NCBI GenBank assembly: GCA_902801765.1
Contig: CADCJO010000007.1
Location: forward strand, 1-48,311
Length of the DNA: 48,311 bases
Direction of reading: 5' to 3'
Source: an uncultured Eubacteriales bacterium
Lineage (GTDB): Bacteria; Bacillota; Clostridia; Christensenellales; Aristaeellaceae
The position numbers and the translations under genes are program-made. A model generated the notes under the pieces. That model made no database searches and had not been told where the DNA came from. It worked only from the letters and a program-made list of their open reading frames with translations. Every line of letters begins with the position of its first letter. Position 1 is the first letter of the stretch. Shown in pieces: positions 16,335 to 25,419 of the stretch.

Positions 16335-16375
16335 AAAAGCCACGATGAGGCGGAAACGCTCATCGTGGCTTTGGG
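16335..16375 (-). terminator. Terminator of the FecR/CHASE2 operon
   Basis: Perfect 11-bp stem GCCACGATGAG/CTCATCGTGGC with an 8-nt loop, followed on the minus strand by TTTTTT, directly after the stop codon at 16382. Confidence 0.85.
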
Positions 16376-16381
16376 TGTCCG

Positions 16382-18283
16382 TTAATTCGCCGGGCCGTTA
16401 TACTGCACGCACAGCATGGTCAAATCGTCAAACTGAGGCGCTGCGCCGACAAATTGCTGCACAGCCTGATTGATGCCCAGGATGATGTCCTTGGGTGCGC
16501 CGTCCTCGCAGCTTTGCAGGGCAGAGATCATGCGGTCCATCCCCATCAGTTCTTCGCTGGCGTTGGTGGCTTCGGTCAGGCCGTCGGTATAGACGAACAG
16601 CTTGGAGCCCGGCTCCAATTGCAGCTCATATTCCCGATACCGCATCCCATCCATACCGCCGATGACGAAACCATGCTTGTCCTTGAACACTTCAAAGCGG
16701 CCCTCCGCCTTCTTCAGGGCGGGATATTCATGGCCTGCGTTGGCGGCGGTCAGCTTGCCGGTGGAGATTTCCAGAACGCCCAGCCACACGGTCACGAACA
16801 TCTCCTCCGGGTTCCGGGCGCAGATCTGGGCGTTCACGGTTTGCAGGGCTTTGGCGGGGCCGATGCCGGTCATAGCAGCGTTGCGAAGCAGCGACGTGGC
16901 CACCATCATGAACAGGGAAGCGGGCACGCCTTTGCCGGATACGTCGCCGATGACGAGACCCAAGTGATCCTCGTCGATCAGAAAGAAATCGTACAGATCG
17001 CCGCCCACCTCCTTGGCAGGGTCCATGGAAGCGTAAATGTCAAACTCCGTGCGTTCCGGGAAAGGCGGAAATACCTTGGGCAGGGAATTGGCCTGGATAC
17101 GGGTGGCCAGAGCCAGCTCGGCGCTGATCCGTTCTTTTTCCAGAGCCAGGGCCTGGCGCTCCCTGGCGGCGCGGATATAATGATCCGCCAGGGCCAGGAT
17201 GTAGAGAATCAGGGCGCTCACCGGCAGCCACAGCACATGCGTCACATAGCCCAACCGGTACAGCAGCCACGGCGCGCCGACGCCCAGCAGCACCAGCCCC
17301 AGGCAGACGCAGCCGCCGGGCAGCAGCTTGAACCGCAGGAACAGGAAACCCGCCACAGCGCTCATCAGGAACAGGACGATCAGTTGGGGCAGGTCGTCCG
17401 CTTCGGTTTTGAAGTTTCCTTCCAGCATGCTTTGGATCACATTGGCCTGAAACTCCACGCCGTACATGGGCGTTCCCTTGTCGATGGGGGTGAAATAGCT
17501 GTCCTGGAGCGCCGCGGCGTAAGGCCCGATCAAAACGATCTTGTCTTTCCAATAGCCCGGCGGGATCTTGCCCGCCACAAGCCAGGCGATGGAAACGCCG
17601 TCGGAATAGTCGCCGGGCCGTCCGGTAAAGGGCACATACAGGTGGGGAACATCCGGCAGGGTGAGGGTTTTTCCATGACGCTCCAAATAGAGCCGGGCCA
17701 CCTGGCTGGCCATGGAATACACCCGCTCGCCTTCTGGCGTCACATACAGCAGGGCATGGCGCAACACGCCGTCATTATCATTCATGGCGTTGATGTGGCC
17801 CTGTACGGTGCAGCTTTTCAGCGCGTCAAAGGGCTGCTCATAATCTACCACGGCGGATGCGTTCATGGCCGTGGCCCGCCCGTTTTCCCAGGTGATGCTG
17901 CTGCCGTACACGGCCATGGTGGCCGTGACCATATTGCCCAGCTTTTTGGCCGCGTTGGCCAGGCGTTCATCCGACGCGGCAGAGGTATTTCCCGCATAGA
18001 GCACGTCCACGGCGACCACGGCAGGCAGATTGTCCGGGTCGGCGGCCAGGGCTTCCAGAGCGGCGGCCATCACGCTTCTGTCCCAGGTGTTGTAAGGACC
18101 CAGCAGATCCAGCGCGTCCTCGTCGATGCCGATGATGAGGATATTGGTGTCTGTCACGCCGGGCTGCTGAAACAGCTGATCCTGGGCCAGCTTGTCCAGG
18201 CGGTGCAGCGGGCCCAGGGCAATCAGCGCGGTAATCACCAGCGCCGCGGCGAAAGCAGCCAGATATTGTTTGGCTTTATTCAT
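16382..18283 (-). CDS. CHASE2-domain SpoIIE-type PP2C phosphatase
   Basis: 633 residues. An N-terminal helix (about 6-26) leads to an extracytoplasmic CHASE2 sensor (about 30-300; ILIIGIDEDALDLLGPY, KDKIVLIGPYAAALQDSY), three helices (about 308-385), a short coiled linker (RERQALALEKERISAEL) and a PP2C phosphatase (about 410-630). Metal-binding motifs are intact: EVGGDLYDFF, GDVSGKGVPASLFM, YTDGLTEATN, QFDDLTMLC. Such enzymes dephosphorylate anti-sigma-factor antagonists or similar partners; none is encoded nearby. It lies 9 nt after the FecR-domain gene; FecR and CHASE2 genes are often neighbours, so the FecR protein may feed the CHASE2 input. Confidence 0.93.
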   Translation of the reverse strand: MNKAKQYLAAFAAALVITALIALGPLHRLDKLAQDQLFQQPGVTDTNILIIGIDEDALDLLGPYNTWDRSVMAAALEALAADPDNLPAVVAVDVLYAGNTSAASDERLANAAKKLGNMVTATMAVYGSSITWENGRATAMNASAVVDYEQPFDALKSCTVQGHINAMNDNDGVLRHALLYVTPEGERVYSMASQVARLYLERHGKTLTLPDVPHLYVPFTGRPGDYSDGVSIAWLVAGKIPPGYWKDKIVLIGPYAAALQDSYFTPIDKGTPMYGVEFQANVIQSMLEGNFKTEADDLPQLIVLFLMSAVAGFLFLRFKLLPGGCVCLGLVLLGVGAPWLLYRLGYVTHVLWLPVSALILYILALADHYIRAARERQALALEKERISAELALATRIQANSLPKVFPPFPERTEFDIYASMDPAKEVGGDLYDFFLIDEDHLGLVIGDVSGKGVPASLFMMVATSLLRNAAMTGIGPAKALQTVNAQICARNPEEMFVTVWLGVLEISTGKLTAANAGHEYPALKKAEGRFEVFKDKHGFVIGGMDGMRYREYELQLEPGSKLFVYTDGLTEATNASEELMGMDRMISALQSCEDGAPKDIILGINQAVQQFVGAAPQFDDLTMLCVQYNGPAN

Positions 18284-18292
18284 CGTGTTTCC

Positions 18293-21097
18293 TCAGTAGC
18301 CTGGGTAACCGCTTGGGGGATCATCCTCCACATAGGGTTCCCAATACTCGTCGCCGCAGTATTCACACCTATATATGAAGCATAACATCTGCTGATAGAT
18401 TCCGTTCTCTTCATCTATCAGAACGGGTTTGTTATCGGTATCATGTAATTCATAATTGTGCTCCGTGCCAGTGGAAGGAACTTCGGTGCCTGCTTCAAGC
18501 ACAGTTCCACATTCTGTACAGAAGACACGGCCACTATAACCGGATTCTATACAGGTGGGCGCCTTATCGGTCGGATCACCGGGCGTATGCCCGGCGGGAA
18601 TCGTTTCCGTCACAGTTGCTCCGCAGCGCTGGCAGGTATACTTTACCTCACCGTCTTCCGTGCAGGTGGGGTCCTTCACGTATTCCACCCCGCCTTCCCA
18701 GTCGTAGTAGTGGCCGAGGGGTGAGCCGGTTTCACGGGGCTGGGTGCTCATCACTCCGCCGCAGACGGAACAATACGTTACTTCGTCCCAACTGTAGGGT
18801 GTGGTACAGGTTGCCTCCTTCTCGTTTTCGGTGGTCATATCGCCCGCCACATGCGGACTGATGGCGTCGATTTCTTCTTCTTCCGTGGCTCCACAGCCTG
18901 CACGCTGACAGGTGCGCCGTTTTAATCCTTTAGCACAGGTGGGTTCCTTAACGGTTACAAATGCGCCCCAATCATGGCCCAGGGCAGGAATTTCGGTCTG
19001 AAGGGGTTCCAGCACTTCTTCGCAAACGTCGCAGTAGATGTGGTCCGTCCAGCCGGATTCGGTGCAGGTGGCAGGGGAACCCGGGTCTGTAATGGGCGTA
19101 TGACCGTTGGCGGCAATGGTTTCCTGTTCGGTTTCACCGCAGCGCTGGCAGGTACGCTGGCGGAGACCGGTTTTCGTGCATTCGGGTGCACTCAAGGTTT
19201 GCCACTCGCCAAAATTATGGTCCAGAGCGGAGATTTCGGCCTCGGGCTCCAGCACTTCATTGCATATACTGCAAACAGTATAATCCGTCCAGCCCGATAC
19301 GGTGCAGGTGGCGGGAGTGCCGGATACCGTTTTGGGGACATGCCCTTTGGCGGCAATGGTTTCTTGTTCGGTCTCACCGCAGCGCTGGCAGGTACGCTGG
19401 CGGAGACCGGTTTTCGTGCAATCGGGTTCATTCACGGTTTGCCACTCGCCAAAATTATGGTCCAGAGCGGAGATTTCGGCTCCGGGCTCCAGCACTTCAT
19501 TGCATATACTGCAAACAGTATAATCCGTCCAGCCGGATTCGGTGCAGGTGGCGGGATTGCCGGATACCGTTTTGGGGACATGCCCTTTGGCGGCAATGCT
19601 TTCCTGTTCGGTTTCACCGCAGCGCTGGCAGGTACGTTGGCGCAGACCTGTTTTCGTGCAATCGGGTTCATTCACGGTTTGCCACTCGCCATAATTATGG
19701 CCCAAGGCGGAAACAGTTTCCACCGTTCGGCTGATTTCTTCTCCGCAGGTTTCACAGTAAACGACCGCTTCCTTGCTGCCGTTTCCTGTGCAGGTGGGGG
19801 GATCGTCATTCTCGTAAACAGGGTCTTTGGGCGTGTGCACGTGCGGTGTGGGGGAGGGTACGGGCGTATCCGTGGGTACGGGGGTAGGTACCTCCGTGGG
19901 CACTGGTGTAGGCGCTTCCGTTGGGACAGGCGTGGGTATTATTGTAGGAATCGGCGTTTCCGTGGGAATGGGGGTAGGCGTGGGATTCAGCTTGGGAATG
20001 CCCCTGGACTGAACTTCGCCACACCGGGTGCATTGGCAGATTTCAGCGCCCTCCTGTTCGGTGGTCGCGGCCCTTACAACGCCCCAAGGCCCCCATTCGT
20101 GGCCCAAAGCGCTGCCGCCGCTTACACTGAACGATTCGCCGCAGGCGCAGACGTAAATGATTTCACCATCCGCTGTGCAAGTGGGCGGGATAAAGGTAGG
20201 TGAAAAGTCATGCACATGTTCGGGGGGGATATCATCAGGAACAATCGGTTCTTTTTTCTCCGGCTCATTTTCCTCAGAGATGCCTGTTTCAGTTTCCTGC
20301 TTGTTGGTATCGGCATTCAGAATGTCGCTGGCTTCTTCAACTTTTTCGGTGAGGACAGGATCGTTTTTGATGAATTCTACCATATCCGAGCCCAGGTCAT
20401 GATTCATGGCCTGGGTTACGGCGGAATCTTCCCGCCGATCGTCCACCACCGTGATTTTTTCCCCGGCGTGTACTTCTACGGATCGGGCTTGCCTGTTCGT
20501 ATCCTGGTAGGTCGCCACGGCGGTCCCCTCCAGCACGACCAGCTGGGAGAAGTTGCCGGAATAACCATTCGGCAGCGTACGGTTCAGCAGCTCCCGGAAG
20601 CTCGCGTTGGATTCGAGCAGGGCTTTGTTGATTTCTTCCTCGGAGCCGTCAAAGGATGACAGGAGTATCGTCGTGCCCCGGATACCCACGGTCATGGTGG
20701 AGGTCTGGATATCGAAGGTTTCGTTTTCGTCCAGCTTCGCCTGCACGTCCAGCAGCAGCCGTCCGGAGGAAAGCGACAGGGTCATGTGATTATTTGCTTT
20801 TACAAATGTCACCTGGGTCATGGAATCCAGGGTGAGGATTTTCGTCGCGTCCAGGCTCACCGACGCCATGGCCTTCGCGCCGGTGGACAGGCTTTCGCCG
20901 CTGTTGAAGCGGACGTTTTCCATCAGAAAGCGGGCGTTGCCGTCCGCGTCCAGGATATACACTTCGCCCTCATAATTCAGCAGCCGCATCACACTGGCGG
21001 AATAGCTTTCCGCAAAAGCGGCGGTACCGATGTTCAGCGTCAGCATGAAAATCATCAGCATGGCGAAACAACGGCGGAAAAAAACATTCTTTTTCAT
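18293..21097 (-). CDS. FecR-domain surface protein with CxxC repeat array
   Basis: 934 residues from ATG 21097 (7 nt after GGAG; ATG 21103 is too close to it). Signal peptide 1-28; FecR domain at about 38-225 (RFNSGESLSTGAKAMASV, GIRGTTILLSS, HAGEKITVVDD). A linker with Pro/Thr repeats lies near 360-410, flanked by cysteine modules. Residues about 410-900 are repeated modules of two CxxC pairs each (TGLRQRTCQRCGETEQ, DYTVCSICNEVLEP), including 80-residue copies that are nearly identical. Such modules occur in Clostridial surface proteins and probably bind zinc or form stacked hairpins. The C-terminus has no sortase motif. Predicted exported; first gene of an operon with the CHASE2 phosphatase. 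Confidence 0.85.
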   Translation of the reverse strand: MKKNVFFRRCFAMLMIFMLTLNIGTAAFAESYSASVMRLLNYEGEVYILDADGNARFLMENVRFNSGESLSTGAKAMASVSLDATKILTLDSMTQVTFVKANNHMTLSLSSGRLLLDVQAKLDENETFDIQTSTMTVGIRGTTILLSSFDGSEEEINKALLESNASFRELLNRTLPNGYSGNFSQLVVLEGTAVATYQDTNRQARSVEVHAGEKITVVDDRREDSAVTQAMNHDLGSDMVEFIKNDPVLTEKVEEASDILNADTNKQETETGISEENEPEKKEPIVPDDIPPEHVHDFSPTFIPPTCTADGEIIYVCACGESFSVSGGSALGHEWGPWGVVRAATTEQEGAEICQCTRCGEVQSRGIPKLNPTPTPIPTETPIPTIIPTPVPTEAPTPVPTEVPTPVPTDTPVPSPTPHVHTPKDPVYENDDPPTCTGNGSKEAVVYCETCGEEISRTVETVSALGHNYGEWQTVNEPDCTKTGLRQRTCQRCGETEQESIAAKGHVPKTVSGNPATCTESGWTDYTVCSICNEVLEPGAEISALDHNFGEWQTVNEPDCTKTGLRQRTCQRCGETEQETIAAKGHVPKTVSGTPATCTVSGWTDYTVCSICNEVLEPEAEISALDHNFGEWQTLSAPECTKTGLRQRTCQRCGETEQETIAANGHTPITDPGSPATCTESGWTDHIYCDVCEEVLEPLQTEIPALGHDWGAFVTVKEPTCAKGLKRRTCQRAGCGATEEEEIDAISPHVAGDMTTENEKEATCTTPYSWDEVTYCSVCGGVMSTQPRETGSPLGHYYDWEGGVEYVKDPTCTEDGEVKYTCQRCGATVTETIPAGHTPGDPTDKAPTCIESGYSGRVFCTECGTVLEAGTEVPSTGTEHNYELHDTDNKPVLIDEENGIYQQMLCFIYRCEYCGDEYWEPYVEDDPPSGYPGY
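18952..19735 (-). repeat. 240-bp tandem coding repeat in the FecR-domain gene
   Basis: The sequence TTTGCCACTCGCC followed by AATTATGG recurs at about 19198, 19438 and 19678, giving a 240-bp (80-codon) period with high identity between at least the units 19192-19431 and 19432-19671, weaker outside. The near-identity at silent positions points to recent duplication or gene conversion. Confidence 0.85.
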
Positions 21098-21154
21098 ATA
21101 CATTCTCCGTTCTTTTTGTGTGGGGAAAAATCATAGGCATACTTTCATAACATA

Positions 21155-21182
21155 ATTATATCACAGAAATCGGGAAAAGAAA
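21155..21182 (-). promoter_or_regulatory. Extended -10 promoter of the FecR/CHASE2 operon
   Basis: Minus-strand TGATATAAT (TATAAT = 21160-21155) preceded at 16 nt by a poor -35, TTTCTT. The string TGTGATATAAT is identical in the cotH-like promoter at 24692-24720. Confidence 0.5.
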
Positions 21183-21214
21183 TAGCTAAATTGGTAAAAA
21201 AATTTCATTCATAA

Positions 21215-21391
21215 TCAGACCGGAGTGTCCGGAACCTGCAAATCAATGCGCTGTTCGCTGTGTTTATGGGCTATATCATGCGGTATCCAGCGCATATGGA
21301 AAAACTGGCAGAGCAGGCGCTTTCGGCCCAGGAAGGAAACGGAGCCTCCTCCAGGGATTCGCTGGCTCAGCCTGCCAGCAAACACAAATGA
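21215..21391 (+). pseudogene. Possible gene remnant, 58 codons without a start
   Basis: An open frame from just after a TAA at 21212 to a TGA at 21389. It reads like a protein end: LQINALFAVFMGYIMRYP, then HMEKLAEQALSAQEG, then a polar tail. It has no ATG at its beginning and no ribosome site, so it may be the 3' end of a decayed gene. I do not recognise the family. The rest of 21098-21459 holds the FecR promoter and a terminator. Confidence 0.3.
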
Positions 21392-21394
21392 AAA

Positions 21395-21436
21395 TGCCCC
21401 TGAAAGACAGCTTTTCAAAATTGTCATCCAGAGGCA
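21395..21436 (-). terminator. Probable terminator of the CotH-family gene
   Basis: TGCCCCTG (21395-21402) pairs with CAGAGGCA (21429-21436) with one mismatch, and inner GACA/TGTC extends it. On the minus strand it is followed by a T-rich tract (ATTTTCATTT). Confidence 0.5.
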
Positions 21437-21459
21437 CTTAAAAAACCAAAGTTGATCCG

Positions 21460-24400
21460 TTATTTTTGATCGGGATTCACGGGCTTGGCGCCGAAGTATT
21501 CGGTCATCTGCCGGTCGGTCAGCTTGAACTGTTCCTGCACCATGCCCCAGAGGCGGTAGGGACGGTAGACCATAACCGTGTTGCGCAGACGGTCCACGCG
21601 CTGATGCCAGTAGCGGATGGAGCCGGAGGCGGTGGTGGGGGAGTCCATGTTCATGATTTTGGTGTCCGGGTCGCCCGCCCATTTCTGGTAGTGCTTGTTG
21701 AGCTCCGGTTCGATCATGGCGGTCATTTCGTCCAGCTCGGCCTGCATCCGTTCGGTGGTCAGCTCCTGGAACACAAAGCCAAGCCTGCGCAGGAATTTGT
21801 CCCGCAATTCGTCCGACTCGATGATCTTTTTGAAAATCGTGTTGTTGATGTTCTGCTGGCCCATGCCCTTGTCCTTGAGGTAAGAACGCGGGCTGTTGAA
21901 GCTGGAATCGAACAGGCCGTAGTCCGTGTCGAACAGCAGGCACTTCCATTTCGCCCCTTCCGTGGGCAGCTTGTAGAACATGATGTTGCCGGGGTCGGAA
22001 TCGCCGAAGAACATTTTCACGGCGAACCAGTCGATGTAGCTGTCCACGTCCACGTTGTCCTTCAGGTATTGCAGATGCTCGGGGTTGGTGTTGGTGTTCA
22101 TGGTTTTGAGCGTGGAAATCATGGCGTTGTATTCCTTGCTGCTGCCCTGCACCACGCTGTTGTTGCCCTTGAGGATGGTGATGTTCTCCAGAATTTCCTT
22201 GTCCTTCTCCAGGTCGAGGCCCTCAAACTGGCCGATGGAGAAGCGGTCCTTGCGTTCGCGCAGGTTGTAGTGGCCCCAGTATTCGCCGTTCAGGTACACC
22301 ACCACGGGTTTCCAAGCCAGGGTGGGCATGTTGGGATGGATGTATTTATCCACCAGCCGGGTCTGCACGCCGTCGGCCACGCGGGTCCACACCGCGTCGT
22401 TGCCGGAATTTCTGAGGGTCAGGGATTTATAGAAGGTGTAGTCCCGTTCCTCAAAGAAGGGATAGTTGAAGAATTTTTCCCCCAGCGCGGCCTGGGCCCG
22501 CAGCTTGAAGGATTTCTGGGGCATGTCCAGAGAATACGCGCCCAGCAAGTCCATCTTGATGCCCTGGGACAGAATGACCTGACCGGTCGTATGGTCGAAA
22601 TACTCAAAGTATCCCTGCCGGTCATCCTTGCCATAGGTGCGGTATACGGGAGTGCGGAAGGGCAGGATGCGTTCGCCCTTCTCGTTGTACTTCTGCACCT
22701 CCGCGGCTTCGGGATTTTTCCTGTTGCGGGAGGAATGGTCCTGCTCCCGGCTCAGCAGGCCGGTGGCGGGGTCCCACAGCTCCTGCGGATCGCACACCAG
22801 GGAGATCACGTCCAGGGTGTGGTACAGCTCCATGAAATAGCTGGCCGTAGCGGTCTCCGAGGGCTGACGGCCCTCCTGGAAGCACCGGGCGCGGATGACC
22901 TTCGTGCCGAAGATTTCGATGGGCTCGGTATACACCTGGCTGTTTTCCGGCGTGGGGATGGAGCCGTCGGTGGTATAGCGGATCGTCACGCCGGGGGCGG
23001 CGGAGAGGGCGACCTTGAGTTCGCCGTAATATATCCCGCTGGGATGGTCGAACACCGGACGGGCGGCGAAGCCGGTAAAGCCCATGCTGTTCGCCGCGCC
23101 GGGGGTCGGCGTGTCATAATAAAAAAAGCCGTTGCTCCCCAGCGTCCTGCCATAGGATTTATCCGTGGGGATTTCCGGCAGGTACAGCCTGTCCAGCACC
23201 CGGCCGTCGGCATCGGCCAGGGTGAGCATTTCGCCGCCCATGCGGGAGAGCTTGAAGGAGGTTTTCAGCCGCCCGCTGAGGCTGGCATCGGTGCCGTCCA
23301 GCATGATGATCTTGTATTCCCCTGGGAAAATGGACGTCCCCTGGGGGAACGTCCATTTGCGGGGCCAGCTGATGCTGTCGCTCAGTCCCCAGCCGCTCAT
23401 GTCCCAGGTCTGGCTGGAGGCGTTATACAGCTCCACAAAGTCGCTGGAGGAGGCGTCGGGAAAGGGTTTGACCAGATTGGCGGAGCTCACCACCTCGGAA
23501 ATGTATACGCCCGTTGGGTTCAGGGCGCGGATATACTGGTCGGCCCGGCCAGCGCCGTATTCGTTGTTGGGCGCGCCGGGGGTGGGCAGGGTGAACACCT
23601 TCCAATTGCCGCCGTCATCGCGGCCATAGCTCATGTCCTTGCCGACGTTTGTCACCACCACCCGGTCCACCAGCTCGCCCAGCAGGGTGGAGAGAACGAT
23701 GGTGTCCTGCTCGTTGTTGATTTTAAAGTTGGCGTGCGGATAGCGTGTATCCTGCTCAACCTTGTCTTTCCCGGAGCAGAACACGATGTAGTAGCCGCCC
23801 GCGGGGATCACCGCGTCCTTGGGGAAGGGCCATTTGACGGGCTTGGTTTCATCGTCGGACAGGGCATAATTTCCTAACTTGATGTCCTTGCTGCCCGCGT
23901 TGTACAGCTCCACCCAGTCGCTCAATTCACCGTCCTCGTCCCGCAGACCGCTGCGGGGGGTGGGCACCACTTCGTTGATCATCAGCTCGCCGGGATGTAC
24001 CGTGTAGGCGGCCAGATAGGCTTCATAGCCCTCCTGGGTATTGGGATAACCGGGGGAATAAGCGCCGGTCTTTTCCCAGTTGCCATTTTCGTCCCGGGCG
24101 TAACTTTCGTCGGCGTTCAGGGTGGGTACCTTCACATTATCAATGGCGGTGCCGTTGGCGTCGAACAGATATACGTAATCGCCCAGGGAGCTGAGCTTGA
24201 ATTTGGCGTGGAATTCGCCGTGGGGGTCGTCCTTGTTGACGCTGTCGCAGAACACCACCACCCGGCCGTGGGCGTTCAGCGTCACGTCCGGGAACAGGAA
24301 CTTGATCCGGTCGGACCGGTCGGACAGGCCCACGCCCTTGATATTGATGGGCGTATCCAGCGTGTTTTCGATTTCCACCCAGTCGCCGAACTTGCCGCCT

Positions 24401-24627
24401 TCATCCGGCAGGGCGGAGGCGTTGTCGCTCATCACTTCGCTGATGCGCAAGCCCGCGTGGGTGCTCACCGTACCGTCAGCGGTGGCGTTCATCGCCTTGG
24501 CAATGGGGTTCTTGGGCATCACCAGCACAAAGAACACCAGCACGGCCGCCAAAACAAATAACAGCAGCCCGCGGTGATCCCGTCTGTTTCCTCTGCGGCG
24601 TCCGGTTTTACGCCGGGAATTTGCCAT
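21460..24627 (-). CDS. CotH kinase-family protein with lamin-tail domains
   Basis: 1055 residues from ATG 24627 (AAGGAGG upstream). A basic N-terminus and one helix (about 19-38) anchor it, with the bulk outside. Three lamin-tail (LTD) domains follow at about 60-190, 210-340 and 375-510 (GDWVEIENTLDTPI, LSDWVELYNAGSKDI, SDFVELYNASSQTWD), then a chitobiase-like C-terminal beta module (VTIRYTTDGSIPTPENSQ) near 545-600, and a CotH kinase fold at about 620-1000 with YLNGEYWGHYNLRERKD, GDSDPGNIMFYK and LLFDTDYGLFD. CotH kinases phosphorylate spore-coat or envelope proteins; this one lacks nearby spore-coat genes. Its own promoter and terminator make it monocistronic. Confidence 0.92.
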   Translation of the reverse strand: MANSRRKTGRRRGNRRDHRGLLLFVLAAVLVFFVLVMPKNPIAKAMNATADGTVSTHAGLRISEVMSDNASALPDEGGKFGDWVEIENTLDTPINIKGVGLSDRSDRIKFLFPDVTLNAHGRVVVFCDSVNKDDPHGEFHAKFKLSSLGDYVYLFDANGTAIDNVKVPTLNADESYARDENGNWEKTGAYSPGYPNTQEGYEAYLAAYTVHPGELMINEVVPTPRSGLRDEDGELSDWVELYNAGSKDIKLGNYALSDDETKPVKWPFPKDAVIPAGGYYIVFCSGKDKVEQDTRYPHANFKINNEQDTIVLSTLLGELVDRVVVTNVGKDMSYGRDDGGNWKVFTLPTPGAPNNEYGAGRADQYIRALNPTGVYISEVVSSANLVKPFPDASSSDFVELYNASSQTWDMSGWGLSDSISWPRKWTFPQGTSIFPGEYKIIMLDGTDASLSGRLKTSFKLSRMGGEMLTLADADGRVLDRLYLPEIPTDKSYGRTLGSNGFFYYDTPTPGAANSMGFTGFAARPVFDHPSGIYYGELKVALSAAPGVTIRYTTDGSIPTPENSQVYTEPIEIFGTKVIRARCFQEGRQPSETATASYFMELYHTLDVISLVCDPQELWDPATGLLSREQDHSSRNRKNPEAAEVQKYNEKGERILPFRTPVYRTYGKDDRQGYFEYFDHTTGQVILSQGIKMDLLGAYSLDMPQKSFKLRAQAALGEKFFNYPFFEERDYTFYKSLTLRNSGNDAVWTRVADGVQTRLVDKYIHPNMPTLAWKPVVVYLNGEYWGHYNLRERKDRFSIGQFEGLDLEKDKEILENITILKGNNSVVQGSSKEYNAMISTLKTMNTNTNPEHLQYLKDNVDVDSYIDWFAVKMFFGDSDPGNIMFYKLPTEGAKWKCLLFDTDYGLFDSSFNSPRSYLKDKGMGQQNINNTIFKKIIESDELRDKFLRRLGFVFQELTTERMQAELDEMTAMIEPELNKHYQKWAGDPDTKIMNMDSPTTASGSIRYWHQRVDRLRNTVMVYRPYRLWGMVQEQFKLTDRQMTEYFGAKPVNPDQK

Positions 24628-24653
24628 AAAGCGTATCCTCCTTGAGCGTGCGG

Positions 24654-24720
24654 ACATCGGCAAAACGCTTCGCCGATGTGCGCTGGATATTATTATATCA
24701 CATCTTTTCCTGATAGAAAA
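24654..24720 (-). promoter_or_regulatory. Extended -10 promoter and 5' hairpin of the CotH-family gene
   Basis: Minus-strand TGTGATATAAT (TATAAT = 24697-24692) with a weak -35 (TTTTCT, 24720-24715). The RNA would begin near 24685 and at once form an 8-bp hairpin, ACATCGGC/GCCGATGT (24654-24679), which could protect the 5' end. Confidence 0.5.
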
Positions 24721-24732
24721 GACAAAATTTTG

Positions 24733-25404
24733 TTACCAGATGAAGGGAATCACGCGGTATCTGACCTTCTGCATATATTCCTCATATCCCTTCAGGCCCT
24801 GCCTGAGCACTTCCTCCTCGTTCTTCATGCGCTTGCTGATGATGGGAAGATAGAGCAGCATGACCAGGAAGGAGACCGGGGAGGCCAGTACAACGGGCAT
24901 GGACAGGAACAGCAGCAGCGTGGCGGCGTACATGGGATGGCGCACGATGCCGTACAGCCCGGTGTCGATCACCTTCTGCTCCTCCTGCACTTCAACCGTG
25001 CGGGACAGATAAGTGTTTTCCCGCAGCACTTCCGCATACAGCGCATAGGAAATCAGAAATACAGCAGCCCCCAGCCATACCGCCCAGTCCGGCATAACGA
25101 ACCAGCGGAAGCGGAAGTTCAGCCCCGCCAGCACGAACGCCGCGAAGAACATGAGTCCGCTGAACAGAATCACCAGCTTCTGCTCCTTTTCTTCTTCCCT
25201 GGCGTTCAGGCGTTTCTTCAGCAGGTCAGGGTTTTTCTTCATCAGGATCAGCCCCGCGATGAACATGGGGATAAACAGAATCCCCATCAGCAGCCAGCCC
25301 TGCCAGTAGCTCAGCGTTCCGGCTGGCAGGAAAAGCAGCAGGCCCAGGAGCACCACGCCGCCAAAGAATTTCACCATGGCCTGGGCGAATAATTCCTTTG
25401 TCAT
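24733..25404 (-). CDS. ICMT/PEMT-like membrane methyltransferase
   Basis: 223 residues with five or six transmembrane helices. The isoprenylcysteine methyltransferase-type signature, VIDTGLYGIVRHPMYAA, is at about 147-163, with NEEEVLRQGLKGYEEYM at the end of the SAM-binding tail. The bacterial substrate is unknown; lipids or isoprenoids are possible. AAGGAGG lies 9 nt before the ATG. It sits 15 nt after the gene at 25420-25983, so it is probably the last gene of that operon. Confidence 0.88.
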   Translation of the reverse strand: MTKELFAQAMVKFFGGVVLLGLLLFLPAGTLSYWQGWLLMGILFIPMFIAGLILMKKNPDLLKKRLNAREEEKEQKLVILFSGLMFFAAFVLAGLNFRFRWFVMPDWAVWLGAAVFLISYALYAEVLRENTYLSRTVEVQEEQKVIDTGLYGIVRHPMYAATLLLFLSMPVVLASPVSFLVMLLYLPIISKRMKNEEEVLRQGLKGYEEYMQKVRYRVIPFIW

Positions 25405-25419
25405 GTCAAAACGCCTCCT

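Noticed and set aside
18952-19735. Possible CRISPR array from regular repeats
   Set aside because: The 240-bp period has no short repeat-spacer structure and is in frame inside the FecR-domain gene.
21466-23877. 803-codon plus-strand open frame opposite the CotH-family gene
   Set aside because: Low-complexity His/Gly/Val-rich translation typical of an antisense frame; LTD and CotH motifs are on the minus strand.
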